This document shows positions 17,129-24,492 of a stretch of 64,000 bases of DNA, in pieces. Each line of letters begins with the position of its first letter. Position 1 is the first letter of the stretch. This DNA is from an uncultured Eubacteriales bacterium. Its GTDB lineage: Bacteria > Bacillota > Clostridia > Christensenellales > Aristaeellaceae. A program made the position numbers and the translations under genes. The stretch is from assembly GCA_902781095.1 (NCBI GenBank), contig CACZHW010000006.1:1-64000 (forward strand). Direction: 5' to 3'. The notes beneath the pieces were generated by a model. The model was not told the origin of the DNA. It saw nothing but the letters and a program-made list of their open reading frames with translations, and did no database searches.

Positions 17129-17157
17129 ATCATACCGCTTGTTTTTCCGTTTGGCAA
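17129..17157 (-). promoter_or_regulatory. uxuA promoter
   Basis: Minus-strand TTGCCA (17152-17157), 17-base spacer, TATGAT (17129-17134). Confidence 0.7.
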
Positions 17158-17159
17158 TC

Positions 17160-17186
17160 CCCGTGCGGTCAAAATTCGCGCACGGG
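17160..17186. promoter_or_regulatory. Inverted repeat just upstream of the uxuA promoter, possible operator
   Basis: CCCGTGCG, 11 bases, CGCACGGG: perfect 8-base arms lying two bases upstream of the -35 box. A regulator of hexuronate genes could bind here; none is encoded next to it. Confidence 0.5.
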
Positions 17187-17211
17187 AACCACAATTTGCC
17201 TTTCCATAAAA

Positions 17212-17233
17212 GAAGCCGGCGCCTGCCGGCTTC
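17212..17233 (-). terminator. Terminator of the glycerol-3-phosphate-dehydrogenase-type operon
   Basis: GAAGCCGGC / GCCGGCTTC, 9-base perfect stem with a 4-base loop, followed on the minus strand by TTTT. Confidence 0.8.
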
Positions 17234-17240
17234 CCGAACC

Positions 17241-17969
17241 TCACTCCAGCGTAAAGACGATCTTTCGGATGGACGGGTCGTGGGTGTCGTTGAAGTCCAG
17301 CGCTTTCTGCGCTTCCCAGAGCGGGAAGGTGTGCGAGATCTTGTGATCCAGGTCCACCTTGCCTTCCCGGATCAGGTCGATCGCCGTCTGGAACTTCCGG
17401 TTCTGCAGCCGGCTGCCACGGATATCCAGCTCCTTGGAGGTGATCCCGAAGTTCGTCACCTCCGTCGGCGTCACCGAGAAGCCCATCGTGATCACACGGC
17501 TCGCGTTCCCCGCGACGGGATCCGGGATCTCCCGGTCTTCCCCGTTCATGTGCTGGTTCCACTTGCCCTCCTGCTCCGTGATCGTCCCGCCGAAGCCGAA
17601 GCAGTTGATGCCGATGACTTCTTTCTTTGTCACCACGAAGGCGACGAGGTTCGCCATCCTGCCGCCGTGCTGCACCGTACCCGGATAAACGAGGCCGGCC
17701 TTCGTGCGCCTGGCGAAGATCATCAGGGTCGATACCAGGCCCGACAGGTCCTGGCTGCGGCCGTTCGTCTGCCACGGCTCCCGCTTCTTCTTCCCCTGCG
17801 CGGCCTCGGCGTAATCCCGCTTCCCGGGCCGGGAGAAGAGGAAGCGCGTGATGTCGCTCCACTCCAGCCCGTAGCGGCGCATCAGCATCGGGATGAGGAA
17901 GATGAGCAGGACGGCCAGGATAAACGGCAGGAGGTTGGAATAGGTCAGCCCCGCTTCTGCGTTTTTCAC
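17241..17969 (-). CDS. Chimeric ORF: membrane-anchored protein joined to the C-terminus of a zinc alcohol dehydrogenase
   Basis: 242 residues made of two unrelated pieces. Residues 1 to about 153 have one membrane helix (13-30) and a cytoplasmic part with [17 protein letters not shown] and [12 protein letters not shown], typical of small anchored proteins common in Clostridia whose role is not known. From about 157 ([41 protein letters not shown]) it is the end of an L-idonate/galactonate-type medium-chain dehydrogenase without its zinc and most of its NAD-binding parts. The likeliest origin is an in-frame deletion that removed the 3' end of one gene and the 5' end of the next. It is last in the glpA-like operon, three bases after the DUF1667 gene. 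Whether the product is stable is unknown. Confidence 0.75.
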   Translation of the reverse strand: MKNAEAGLTYSNLLPFILAVLLIFLIPMLMRRYGLEWSDITRFLFSRPGKRDYAEAAQGKKKREPWQTNGRSQDLSGLVSTLMIFARRTKAGLVYPGTVQHGGRMANLVAFVVTKKEVIGINCFGFGGTITEQEGKWNQHMNGEDREIPDPVAGNASRVITMGFSVTPTEVTNFGITSKELDIRGSRLQNRKFQTAIDLIREGKVDLDHKISHTFPLWEAQKALDFNDTHDPSIRKIVFTLE

Positions 17970-17972
17970 GGC

Positions 17973-18338
17973 TTACGCCTCCGCCGCGGCGACGTCCTTC
18001 GTGGCGATGACGTCGCTGTCCGTCCCCAGGATGCCCGCGATGACGACGCTGCCGGAGGCGACCGGCGCCTTCAGCGTCCTTTCGTGGATGGCCGCCACCG
18101 CCTCCATGATCCTCGCCTTGGGGATGGGTTTGGTCAGTCGGACGCTGCACAGGTCCGTCTCCCCGCCCTCGACCCGCATGCTCGTGGCGATCGTTCGCTG
18201 CGGATCGGTCATCTCCTGCATCACGTAGGTCCTGCCACGCGGGCAGCCCTCGCCGGTGATGCACAGCCCGTCCGCCGCCGTTTCGGCGCTGATTTCGCAG
18301 CCGTTCGGGCAGACGATGCAGGTAAACGTCTTAGTCAT
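17973..18338 (-). CDS. DUF1667 protein, small subunit-like partner of the glycerol-3-phosphate dehydrogenase set
   Basis: 121 residues. The N-terminal CIVCPNGC (7-14) and GEGCPRG (29-35) cysteines resemble a metal or iron-sulfur site, and DUF1667 proteins regularly follow GlpA- and FAD/NAD-oxidoreductase-like genes in Firmicutes and Thermotogae. The start overlaps the upstream oxidoreductase gene by eight bases, so the products are probably made together. Biochemical role is not established; a redox subunit is the usual suggestion. Confidence 0.88.
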   Translation of the reverse strand: MTKTFTCIVCPNGCEISAETAADGLCITGEGCPRGRTYVMQEMTDPQRTIATSMRVEGGETDLCSVRLTKPIPKARIMEAVAAIHERTLKAPVASGSVVIAGILGTDSDVIATKDVAAAEA

Positions 18339-19560
18339 CGACCCTCACCTCCAGCTCTCCGTCCCCTTCGACGGGGCTCACCTTCATGCGGATCATCTCC
18401 GCGGGAAGCGCTTTTTTCATCTTCTTTTTGCCGATGACGGCATCCCCCTGCCGCACGACGATGGTCACGTCCTTCATGGGGGCGGCGACCCGCAGGGACA
18501 GCGTGAACTCCTCTTTGCCCGTGATCCGCTGCGGCACGGTGTAGCGCACGCCCCGGCCGCAGGCAATCTCCCGCGTGCCTTCTGCGAAGCCTTCCTCCGT
18601 CAGGTAGCGGCCCACCGCGAGCGCCAGCGCCTCCGCCTCCTGGGAGACGAAGTCCACCAGGTCGTGCACGTGCAGCACGTTGCCGGCTGCGAACACGCCC
18701 GGCACGCTCGTCTGGTAGTGTTCGTCCACGTCCGCGCCCTTCGTGTGCGGGTCCAGCTCGACGCCCGCGTTCAGCGAGAGCTCGTTCTCCGGGATGAGGC
18801 CCACGGAGAGGATCAGCGTGTCGCAGCTGTGGTATTCCTCGGTCCCCGGGATCGGGCGGAGCTTCTCGTCCACCCTGGAGATCGTCACACCCTCCAGCCG
18901 CCTGTCTCCGTGGATGCAGGTGACCGTGTGCGAGAGGTAGAGCGGGATGTCGTAGTCGTCCAGGCACTGCAGCACGTTGCGGGGCAGGCCGGAGGGGTAC
19001 GGCAGCACCTCGTAGACCGCCTGCACGTGCGCGCCTTCCAGCGTCAGCCGCCGGGCCATGATCATGCCGATGTCGCCGGAACCCAGGATGATGACCTCCC
19101 TGGCCGGCATCCGGTTGTAGAGGTTGATGTAAGCCTGCGCCACGCCCGCCGTGTACACGCCGGCCGGCCGCTCGCCCGGGATGGCCAGCGCGCCGCGCGT
19201 GCGCTCCCGGCAGCCCATCGTGAGCGCGACGGCGCGGGGATGGTACACCATAAGTCCTTCGCGGGTCACGACCGTGACCGCACGCTCAGGCGTGATCTCC
19301 GTCACCGCGGCGTCCGTCAGATAAGGGATGCCCAGCTCCTTCACCCGCTCGATGAAGCGGCGCGCGTACTCGGGCCCGGAGAGGCTCTCCCCGAAGCGCG
19401 TGAGGCCGAAGCCGTCGTGGATGCACTGGCGCAGGATGCCGCCCAGCGTCTTCTCCCGCTCCACGATGAGGATGTCCCGGATCCCGGCCTCGTACAGCCG
19501 TACGGCGGCCGCGAGCCCCGCCGGGCCCCCGCCGACGATCAAAACGTCAAGCTTCGACAT
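18331..19560 (-). CDS. NAD(P)/FAD-dependent oxidoreductase of the GlpA-linked type
   Basis: 409 residues, pyridine-nucleotide-disulfide oxidoreductase fold. An N-terminal FAD Rossmann motif VGGGPAGLAAA (9-19), a second dinucleotide motif ILGSGDIGMIMARR near 155 and a final FAD-contact region AAGNVLHVHD near 290 are present. In related operons this protein is thought to pass electrons between the GlpA-like FAD dehydrogenase and NAD or quinone. It overlaps the glpA-like gene by 14 bases and the DUF1667 gene by eight, which supports a complex of the three products. Confidence 0.88.
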   Translation of the reverse strand: MSKLDVLIVGGGPAGLAAAVRLYEAGIRDILIVEREKTLGGILRQCIHDGFGLTRFGESLSGPEYARRFIERVKELGIPYLTDAAVTEITPERAVTVVTREGLMVYHPRAVALTMGCRERTRGALAIPGERPAGVYTAGVAQAYINLYNRMPAREVIILGSGDIGMIMARRLTLEGAHVQAVYEVLPYPSGLPRNVLQCLDDYDIPLYLSHTVTCIHGDRRLEGVTISRVDEKLRPIPGTEEYHSCDTLILSVGLIPENELSLNAGVELDPHTKGADVDEHYQTSVPGVFAAGNVLHVHDLVDFVSQEAEALALAVGRYLTEEGFAEGTREIACGRGVRYTVPQRITGKEEFTLSLRVAAPMKDVTIVVRQGDAVIGKKKMKKALPAEMIRMKVSPVEGDGELEVRVDD

Positions 19561-21019
19561 GGTGCGCCTCCTCCCTCACCAGCCCGTACAGCATCTGCGA
19601 GCCTTCCCGGGCGTAGGTGATCTCCTGCGGCGCGAGGCCGCGCTCTTCCTCCAGCATCCTCGTGATGCGCATCTGGCAGTAGCCGCCCTGGCACCGGCCC
19701 ATCATGGCGCGCGTCCTGTATTTCACGCCCGTCACGGTGCTGACGCCCAGCGGGTTGTGGATCGCCTGCAGGATCTCCGCCCGCGTCACCTTCTGGCAGC
19801 GGCAGATGAGCTCGCCGTAGTCCGGGTTCTCCCGGATCGCCTCCGCCTGCTCCTCCGCCGTCATCTCCGCAAAGCGGCGGATGCCCTTCCTCACCGGGTT
19901 GAAGTCCGCCCTCTCCGGGAAGGCCTCGCGCTCCCGCATCATGCCGATGACGTGCCGCGCGATCGCCACGGAGGCGGTGAGCCCCGGCGACTCGATGCCC
20001 ACGAGGTTGACGGCCCGGGGCGCGACGTCGTCCACGATCTCCATCTTGAAGTCCTGGATGCGCCCCTCCTCGTCCGCCCACTTGGGCAGGATGCCGGAGT
20101 ACGTGCGGATGTAGTCGCCCTTCGTAAAGTGCGGCCAGATGTCCATGGCGGCCTTGTAGAGGAAATCGAGGTTCTTCTGTTCCACGCCGTAGTAGGCGTT
20201 GTCCTCCGTGTCCTGTGCGGTCGGCCCCAGCAGCAGGTTCCCGTCCGTGGTCACGGTCACGTGGATGCCCATATAGGTGTTGGAGGGCACCGTGTAGATC
20301 GGCATGGACACCTCGCGCCCCAGCCGCTGATCCAGCAGAATGTAGTCGTCCTTGGAGTAGATGACGCGGTACCCCGTGAGGCCCAGCATGTCGGAGATTT
20401 TCCCGCAGGAGAGTCCGGCGCTGTTGACGACCCAGCGCGTCACAAACGTCTCCTTCGGCGTCGTGATGACGTACGCATCCCCCTCGCGCCGGATGCCCGT
20501 GACCTCCTGCCCGAAGAAGAACGACGCACCGTTCTGTACGGCGTTTTCCGCCAGCGCGATCGTCATCTGGAAGGGATCCAGGATGCCGCTGGTCTCGGAG
20601 AGCATCGCGAAATTGCCGACGACGCCGGGGATCAGGCGGTGCAGTTCCGCGTCGTCGATCATGGAGAGGCCGGTGACGCCGATGGCCTCGCCCTGGCGGA
20701 TGACCTCCAGCAGGCGGTTGTAGTCCTCCTGCGTGTTGCCCACCAGCACCTTACCGCAGCGCTTGAAGGGGAAGGACAGCTCCCGCGCCACGTCGCCCAT
20801 GATGCGGTTTCCCTCCAGGCAGAGCTTCGCCTTCCAGGTGCCCACGTCGTAAGCGAAGCCGCCGTGGCATACGCCTGTGTTGCGCCCGCTGGTCTCGTAC
20901 CCCACGTCCAGGTTCTTCTCCAGCAGGCCGATTTTGAGGCGGTAGCGGCTGAGTTCCCTGGCGATGGCACAGCCGACGACTCCGCCGCCGATGATGATGA
21001 CGTCAAAACCACTTCTCAC
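19547..21019 (-). CDS. glpA: FAD-dependent glycerol-3-phosphate dehydrogenase-type oxidoreductase with BFD-like [2Fe-2S] domain
   Basis: 490 residues from a GTG at 21019. The DAO-type FAD motif VIIIGGGVVGCAIAREL starts at residue 7, and the C-terminal part carries the BFD-like Cys cluster (CRCQK near 411 and RCQGGYC near 450). GlpA-type enzymes oxidise glycerol-3-phosphate to dihydroxyacetone phosphate; L-2-hydroxyglutarate oxidase-type activity is the main alternative. The longer frame's ATG at 21082 lies two bases from the promoter's -10 box and cannot be used, whereas GGAGGAGG precedes the GTG by eight bases. First gene of a three-gene redox operon. Confidence 0.87.
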   Translation of the reverse strand: MRSGFDVIIIGGGVVGCAIARELSRYRLKIGLLEKNLDVGYETSGRNTGVCHGGFAYDVGTWKAKLCLEGNRIMGDVARELSFPFKRCGKVLVGNTQEDYNRLLEVIRQGEAIGVTGLSMIDDAELHRLIPGVVGNFAMLSETSGILDPFQMTIALAENAVQNGASFFFGQEVTGIRREGDAYVITTPKETFVTRWVVNSAGLSCGKISDMLGLTGYRVIYSKDDYILLDQRLGREVSMPIYTVPSNTYMGIHVTVTTDGNLLLGPTAQDTEDNAYYGVEQKNLDFLYKAAMDIWPHFTKGDYIRTYSGILPKWADEEGRIQDFKMEIVDDVAPRAVNLVGIESPGLTASVAIARHVIGMMREREAFPERADFNPVRKGIRRFAEMTAEEQAEAIRENPDYGELICRCQKVTRAEILQAIHNPLGVSTVTGVKYRTRAMMGRCQGGYCQMRITRMLEEERGLAPQEITYAREGSQMLYGLVREEAHHVEA

Positions 21020-21084
21020 GGCAGACTCCTCCTCCGTTTTCCGGAAAGTTTTGCTTTCACGTTTCTCCTTTATATCCAACATTC

Positions 21085-21113
21085 ATTATAATAAAACATC
21101 TGTCGTTTCACAA
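21085..21113 (-). promoter_or_regulatory. Promoter of the glpA-type operon
   Basis: Minus-strand TTGTGA (21108-21113), 17-base spacer, TATAAT (21085-21090). It determines the choice of the GTG start at 21019. Confidence 0.8.
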
Positions 21114-21136
21114 CCACCCTGCCGCAATTAATAAGA

Positions 21137-21161
21137 GCCCGGAAAGAAATCCTTTCCGGGC
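21137..21161 (-). terminator. Terminator of the GH65 gene
   Basis: GCCCGGAAAG and CTTTCCGGGC form a 10-base perfect stem with a short loop directly after the GH65 stop; the following minus-strand sequence is T-rich. Confidence 0.8.
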
Positions 21162-21167
21162 CCGTTT

Positions 21168-23387
21168 TCAGCAGATACGGCACTTCTCGCCGCGTACCAC
21201 GGCGTCCACCGGGTCACCTTCCCGCAGGGAAAGCCTGGCTTCCCCGCCGCGCACCTGCAGCAGCAGGCGGCTGCCCTTGTATTCGAAGGGCAGCTCATAC
21301 CCGTCCCACCCTTCCGGCAGGACGGGATCCACGGAGAGGCCCCCGTCTTCCGCCCGGATGCCCGCAAAGCCGCGCAGCATCGCCAGGTACGTGCCGCCCA
21401 GGCTCGCCGTGTGCAGGCCGTCCCGCGTGTTGCCGTGGGTGTCCATCAAGTCCAGCGTCGCCGTGGCCTCAAAGCCCTGCGCCGCGCGGGCGAGGTCGCC
21501 CAGCCGGGCCGCCTGCGTGGCGAAGACGCACACGGACAGCGAGGAATCGTGCGTGGTTACCGCGTCGTAATAGTCGTAGCTCTTCTTCTGCGTATCCTTC
21601 TCCGCCGTCTCCGGGAAGAGCAGGTGCGCCAGCACAGTATCCGCCTGCTTGCAGATCTGATGCCGGTAGAGGAACAGCGGGTGATAATGCAGCAGCAGCG
21701 GGAAGTCGGTGCGCGGCAGCGCCTTCCAGTCCAAAGGCTTTTTCTGCAGGAAGGAGTCGTCCTGCGGGGAAATCCCCAGGCGCGCGTCCCTCGGCAGGCG
21801 CATGGCGTCCGCCGCCGCCTCAAAGGCCGCCTCTTCCTCCGCCGTAACGCCCGTGGCAGCGAGCACGCGCTCCGCCAGATCCGCCCCGTGCAGGGCGCGC
21901 ATCACCGCGGCCGCGCCCCGCAGGTTGTACTGCGCCGCGGCGTTGGTGTAGAAGTTGTTGTTGACGCAGCAGGTGTATTCGTCCGGCCCCGTCACGCAGT
22001 CGATGCGGAATTCGCCGTCCTGCATGTGGCCGAGTTCCAGCCACATGCGCGCCGTCTCCACCAGCACCTCCGCACCCTTTTCGGCCATGAAGGCGAGGTC
22101 GCCCGTCACCCGCCAGTACTGCAGGAAGGCGTAGGCGATGTCCGCGTCGATGTGGTACTGCGCCGTGCCCGCCGGGAAGAAAGCGGAGCACTCTCCCCCG
22201 CTGATCGTCCGCCAGGGGAACAGCGCACCCTTTTGCATGCCCAGCGTGCGCGCGTTCTCCCGCGCAGCCGGCAGCAGCCGCCAGCGGTACTCCAGCATGC
22301 CGCGCGCCTTTTCGGGCTGCGTCCAAAGGAAATAGGGGAAGACGTAGACCTCGCTGTCCCAAAAGACATGGCCCTCGTATCCCTCGCCGCTCAGTCCCTT
22401 GGCCGCGACGCTTCCCACGCCGTCGCTGCCCGTGGACTGCAGCAGCTGGTAGAGGTCGTATTCCAGCGCCTCTGGCAGCGGCTGCGGCGCCGCAAGGCGC
22501 GGCATCGTCCGCTCCTGCCAGCCGTCCAGGTACTTTTTCTGCCTGCGCATCAGCTCGTATCCGCCCAGCGTGCGCGCCTCGCGCATCACGCGCCGGGATT
22601 CTTCGGCCGGGTCCTCACAGCGCAGGCTGTCCGTATACACCACGAGCTTGTTCAGCTTCACGCACTCCCCCGGGTGCAGCCGGCCTTCGTACCGGCCGCA
22701 AAGCAGCGCACCCTCGCCCTCCCAGCTGCCGGGCAGGCTGCAGCCCTGCATGGCGCGGCAGGCCACGGTGAGGCCGGAGCGCAGCGTGCGGCAGACGACC
22801 ATCGCCTCGTCCTCCTCCACACAGGAGGAAACCAGCGAAAGGCAGCGCAGCGGCTCCGCGGCCACGCGCGGGTCGTCCGCGTCCGCGTAGTTGGTCACGT
22901 CGCCGTTTACCGTGCTCTCGATCGCGATCTCCCCGTCATAGTCGACGGATTCTACACGCAGGCGGAGCAGAAAGAGGTTCGGTATCTCAAAGCTCGCCAT
23001 GCGGGTATAGGTGACGCGGAGCGCTCCGTCCGGATGCATCCACACCGAAGAGCGGACGGCCAGGCCCGTCTCCGTGTCCACCGTCTGCTCCCTGTCCACC
23101 GTCTCGTCGGAGAGCATGGAATAGGCGCGGCCGTTCAGCACGAGGCGAACCGTCTGCGCGTCCGGCACGTTGGCGATGGTCTGCTTGGTCTCCGGGAAGC
23201 CGTAGAGCTTCTCCCCGTGGTGGATATCGACGATCTCGTGGAAGGCGTTGATGTACGCGCCGCGGATGCTCCCGGGCACATGCCCCTCCTCCGGCGCGTT
23301 GCGCACGCCCAGATAGCCGTTCGCCGTATGGAACAGCGTCTCGATCTGCGCGATGTTGTCCCGGTTCCACGTCCTCGTGATCTTCAT
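21168..23387 (-). CDS. Glycoside hydrolase family 65 disaccharide phosphorylase
   Basis: 739 residues. GH65 enzymes split alpha-linked glucosyl disaccharides (maltose, trehalose, kojibiose, nigerose) with phosphate and inversion, giving beta-glucose-1-phosphate. The N-terminal super-beta-sandwich leads into an (alpha/alpha)6 barrel with GHVFWDSEVYVFP near 335, the general acid Glu470 in TGPDEY, and the phosphate-site loop THDSSLS near 620. ATG at 23387 has GGAGG seven bases upstream; the frame continues upstream to 23828 without support. Promoter (extended -10 TGGTATAAT, 23440-23445) and terminator make it monocistronic. No beta-phosphoglucomutase is adjacent, so the exact substrate cannot be assigned. 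Confidence 0.9.
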   Translation of the reverse strand: MKITRTWNRDNIAQIETLFHTANGYLGVRNAPEEGHVPGSIRGAYINAFHEIVDIHHGEKLYGFPETKQTIANVPDAQTVRLVLNGRAYSMLSDETVDREQTVDTETGLAVRSSVWMHPDGALRVTYTRMASFEIPNLFLLRLRVESVDYDGEIAIESTVNGDVTNYADADDPRVAAEPLRCLSLVSSCVEEDEAMVVCRTLRSGLTVACRAMQGCSLPGSWEGEGALLCGRYEGRLHPGECVKLNKLVVYTDSLRCEDPAEESRRVMREARTLGGYELMRRQKKYLDGWQERTMPRLAAPQPLPEALEYDLYQLLQSTGSDGVGSVAAKGLSGEGYEGHVFWDSEVYVFPYFLWTQPEKARGMLEYRWRLLPAARENARTLGMQKGALFPWRTISGGECSAFFPAGTAQYHIDADIAYAFLQYWRVTGDLAFMAEKGAEVLVETARMWLELGHMQDGEFRIDCVTGPDEYTCCVNNNFYTNAAAQYNLRGAAAVMRALHGADLAERVLAATGVTAEEEAAFEAAADAMRLPRDARLGISPQDDSFLQKKPLDWKALPRTDFPLLLHYHPLFLYRHQICKQADTVLAHLLFPETAEKDTQKKSYDYYDAVTTHDSSLSVCVFATQAARLGDLARAAQGFEATATLDLMDTHGNTRDGLHTASLGGTYLAMLRGFAGIRAEDGGLSVDPVLPEGWDGYELPFEYKGSRLLLQVRGGEARLSLREGDPVDAVVRGEKCRIC

Positions 23388-23439
23388 GCCGCGTCCTCCG
23401 TTTTCCCGTTTTTTCAGTTGTAAGGGCTGACAAGTCCGG

Positions 23440-23445
23440 ATTATA
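23440..23445 (-). promoter_or_regulatory. Extended -10 of the GH65 gene
   Basis: Minus-strand TGG-TATAAT; no good -35 box is visible at 17 bases, which suggests an extended -10 promoter or an activator. Confidence 0.55.
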
Positions 23446-23594
23446 CCATGAAAGCCGCCCTTTTCACACACACGATTTGTATTTTCCCTGATATTGCTTA
23501 TTTTCTCTCCGTTCTGTCGACAGATGGCACAAAAAACGCGGCGACGAGCCCTGCCGGTGATTTCCAGCCGGACGGCGAAAGAACCGGGACGTAA

Positions 23595-23849
23595 AGCGGG
23601 ATTTCGCTGACAAAGACGCCGGATCAGATCACTTACTACGATGTCTACAAGGCTGTGGACAGTGTAAACGACGACGGGCTGTTTCACTTTCATGAGAATC
23701 CGAATCCAGAATGTCCGATAGGTAGAAACATTCATAAGGCGATGGATTCCAAACTGGAAAGAATCCAGAAAAGCATGGAAGACGAGATGCGCAAGATCAC
23801 CCTTGCCGATGTCATGGCGGATATTCAAAGCGAATTAAAGAAGAACTGA
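23595..23849 (+). pseudogene. C-terminal remnant of an Rrf2-family regulator
   Basis: In frame from 23595 the DNA reads GISLTKTPDQITYYDVYKAV, then LFHFHENPNPECPIGRN and a C-terminal helix ending KITLADV. This is the second half of an Rrf2/YwnA-type repressor. A stop codon (23592-23594) and an apparent one-base shift precede it and no helix-turn-helix part can be read upstream, so the gene has lost its DNA-binding half. An ORF from a GTG at 23655 exists but has no ribosome binding site. It lies in an otherwise gene-free 600-base stretch between GH65 and blaI. Confidence 0.75.
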
Positions 23850-23997
23850 AACAGCGCCTTTGGACCGATGCGGTTCAGAGGCACTCCTGTTTAAAAGCCC
23901 ATGGAAAGAAGCGAATATACCCTGAAAAGCTCTTTTTGACAGAACCTTTTTTGTGCAGCATACGGGCGGATATCGCTTCTGTGATCCGTCACTATTC

Positions 23998-24043
23998 TAC
24001 AAGTGTAAAAAACCTTGACAAGGTAATTCTACAAGTGTAGAAT
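23998..24043 (+). promoter_or_regulatory. blaI promoter with two BlaI/MecI-type operators
   Basis: TACAAGTGTA occurs twice (23998-24007 and 24030-24039), identical and 32 bases apart, matching the TACA-N2-TGTA dyad of BlaI/MecI repressors. Between and over them lie TTGACA (24015-24020), a 17-base spacer and TAGAAT (24038-24043), so the second operator overlaps the -10 box. This predicts autorepression of the whole cluster. Confidence 0.92.
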
Positions 24044-24073
24044 GCATGCAGAAATCGAAACGGAGGCCTCCAG

Positions 24074-24445
24074 ATGAAACCGATCAAACTGACGGAAGCG
24101 GAAATGAAAATCATGCAGCTGCTGTGGGATAACCATCCGCAGCGGATGACGGAGCTGCACGCCGCCCTGGAACCGGAGACCCGCTGGAGCAAGGTGACGG
24201 TCTGCACCCTGCTCACCCGAATGCAGCAGAAGGGCAGCATCGCGGTCGATGACAGCGGCAAGTTCAAGCTGTACAGCCCCGCCGTACCCAAGGAAGCCGT
24301 GGCCGGGGAGCAGACGGACGCCCTGCTGCGCGAGATGTACGGCGGCAGCGCCAGCCTGATGGTCAGCCACCTGGTGGAGCGCGGGCAGGTCACGGACAAA
24401 GAGATCGAAGAGATGATCGCCATATTGAAACGCGCGAAACCGTAA
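24074..24445 (+). CDS. blaI: BlaI/MecI-family winged-helix repressor
   Basis: 123 residues. The winged HTH covers about residues 5-75 (LTEAEMKIMQLLW, then RWSKVTVCTLLTRMQQKGSI with the recognition helix), followed by a C-terminal dimerisation region. In the known systems the partner BlaR1 triggers cleavage of the repressor. CGGAGG precedes the ATG. Its two operators lie on its own promoter, and the M56 peptidase gene follows after 47 bases. No beta-lactamase or PBP2a is encoded here, so the regulon is something other than classic resistance. Confidence 0.95.
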   Translation: MKPIKLTEAEMKIMQLLWDNHPQRMTELHAALEPETRWSKVTVCTLLTRMQQKGSIAVDDSGKFKLYSPAVPKEAVAGEQTDALLREMYGGSASLMVSHLVERGQVTDKEIEEMIAILKRAKP

Positions 24446-24492
24446 ACGCCTTCTTAAACCTGTACAGACAGAGAAAGGAAGAAAACACTGCG

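Noticed and set aside
21020..21082. ATG at 21082 as the start of the glpA-like gene
   Set aside because: It lies two bases from a TATAAT box with a good -35, while the GTG at 21019 has GGAGGAGG at the right distance.
23655..23849. Independent 64-residue gene starting at a GTG
   Set aside because: The same frame reads upstream into Rrf2-like sequence and the GTG has no ribosome binding site, so a gene remnant explains it better.
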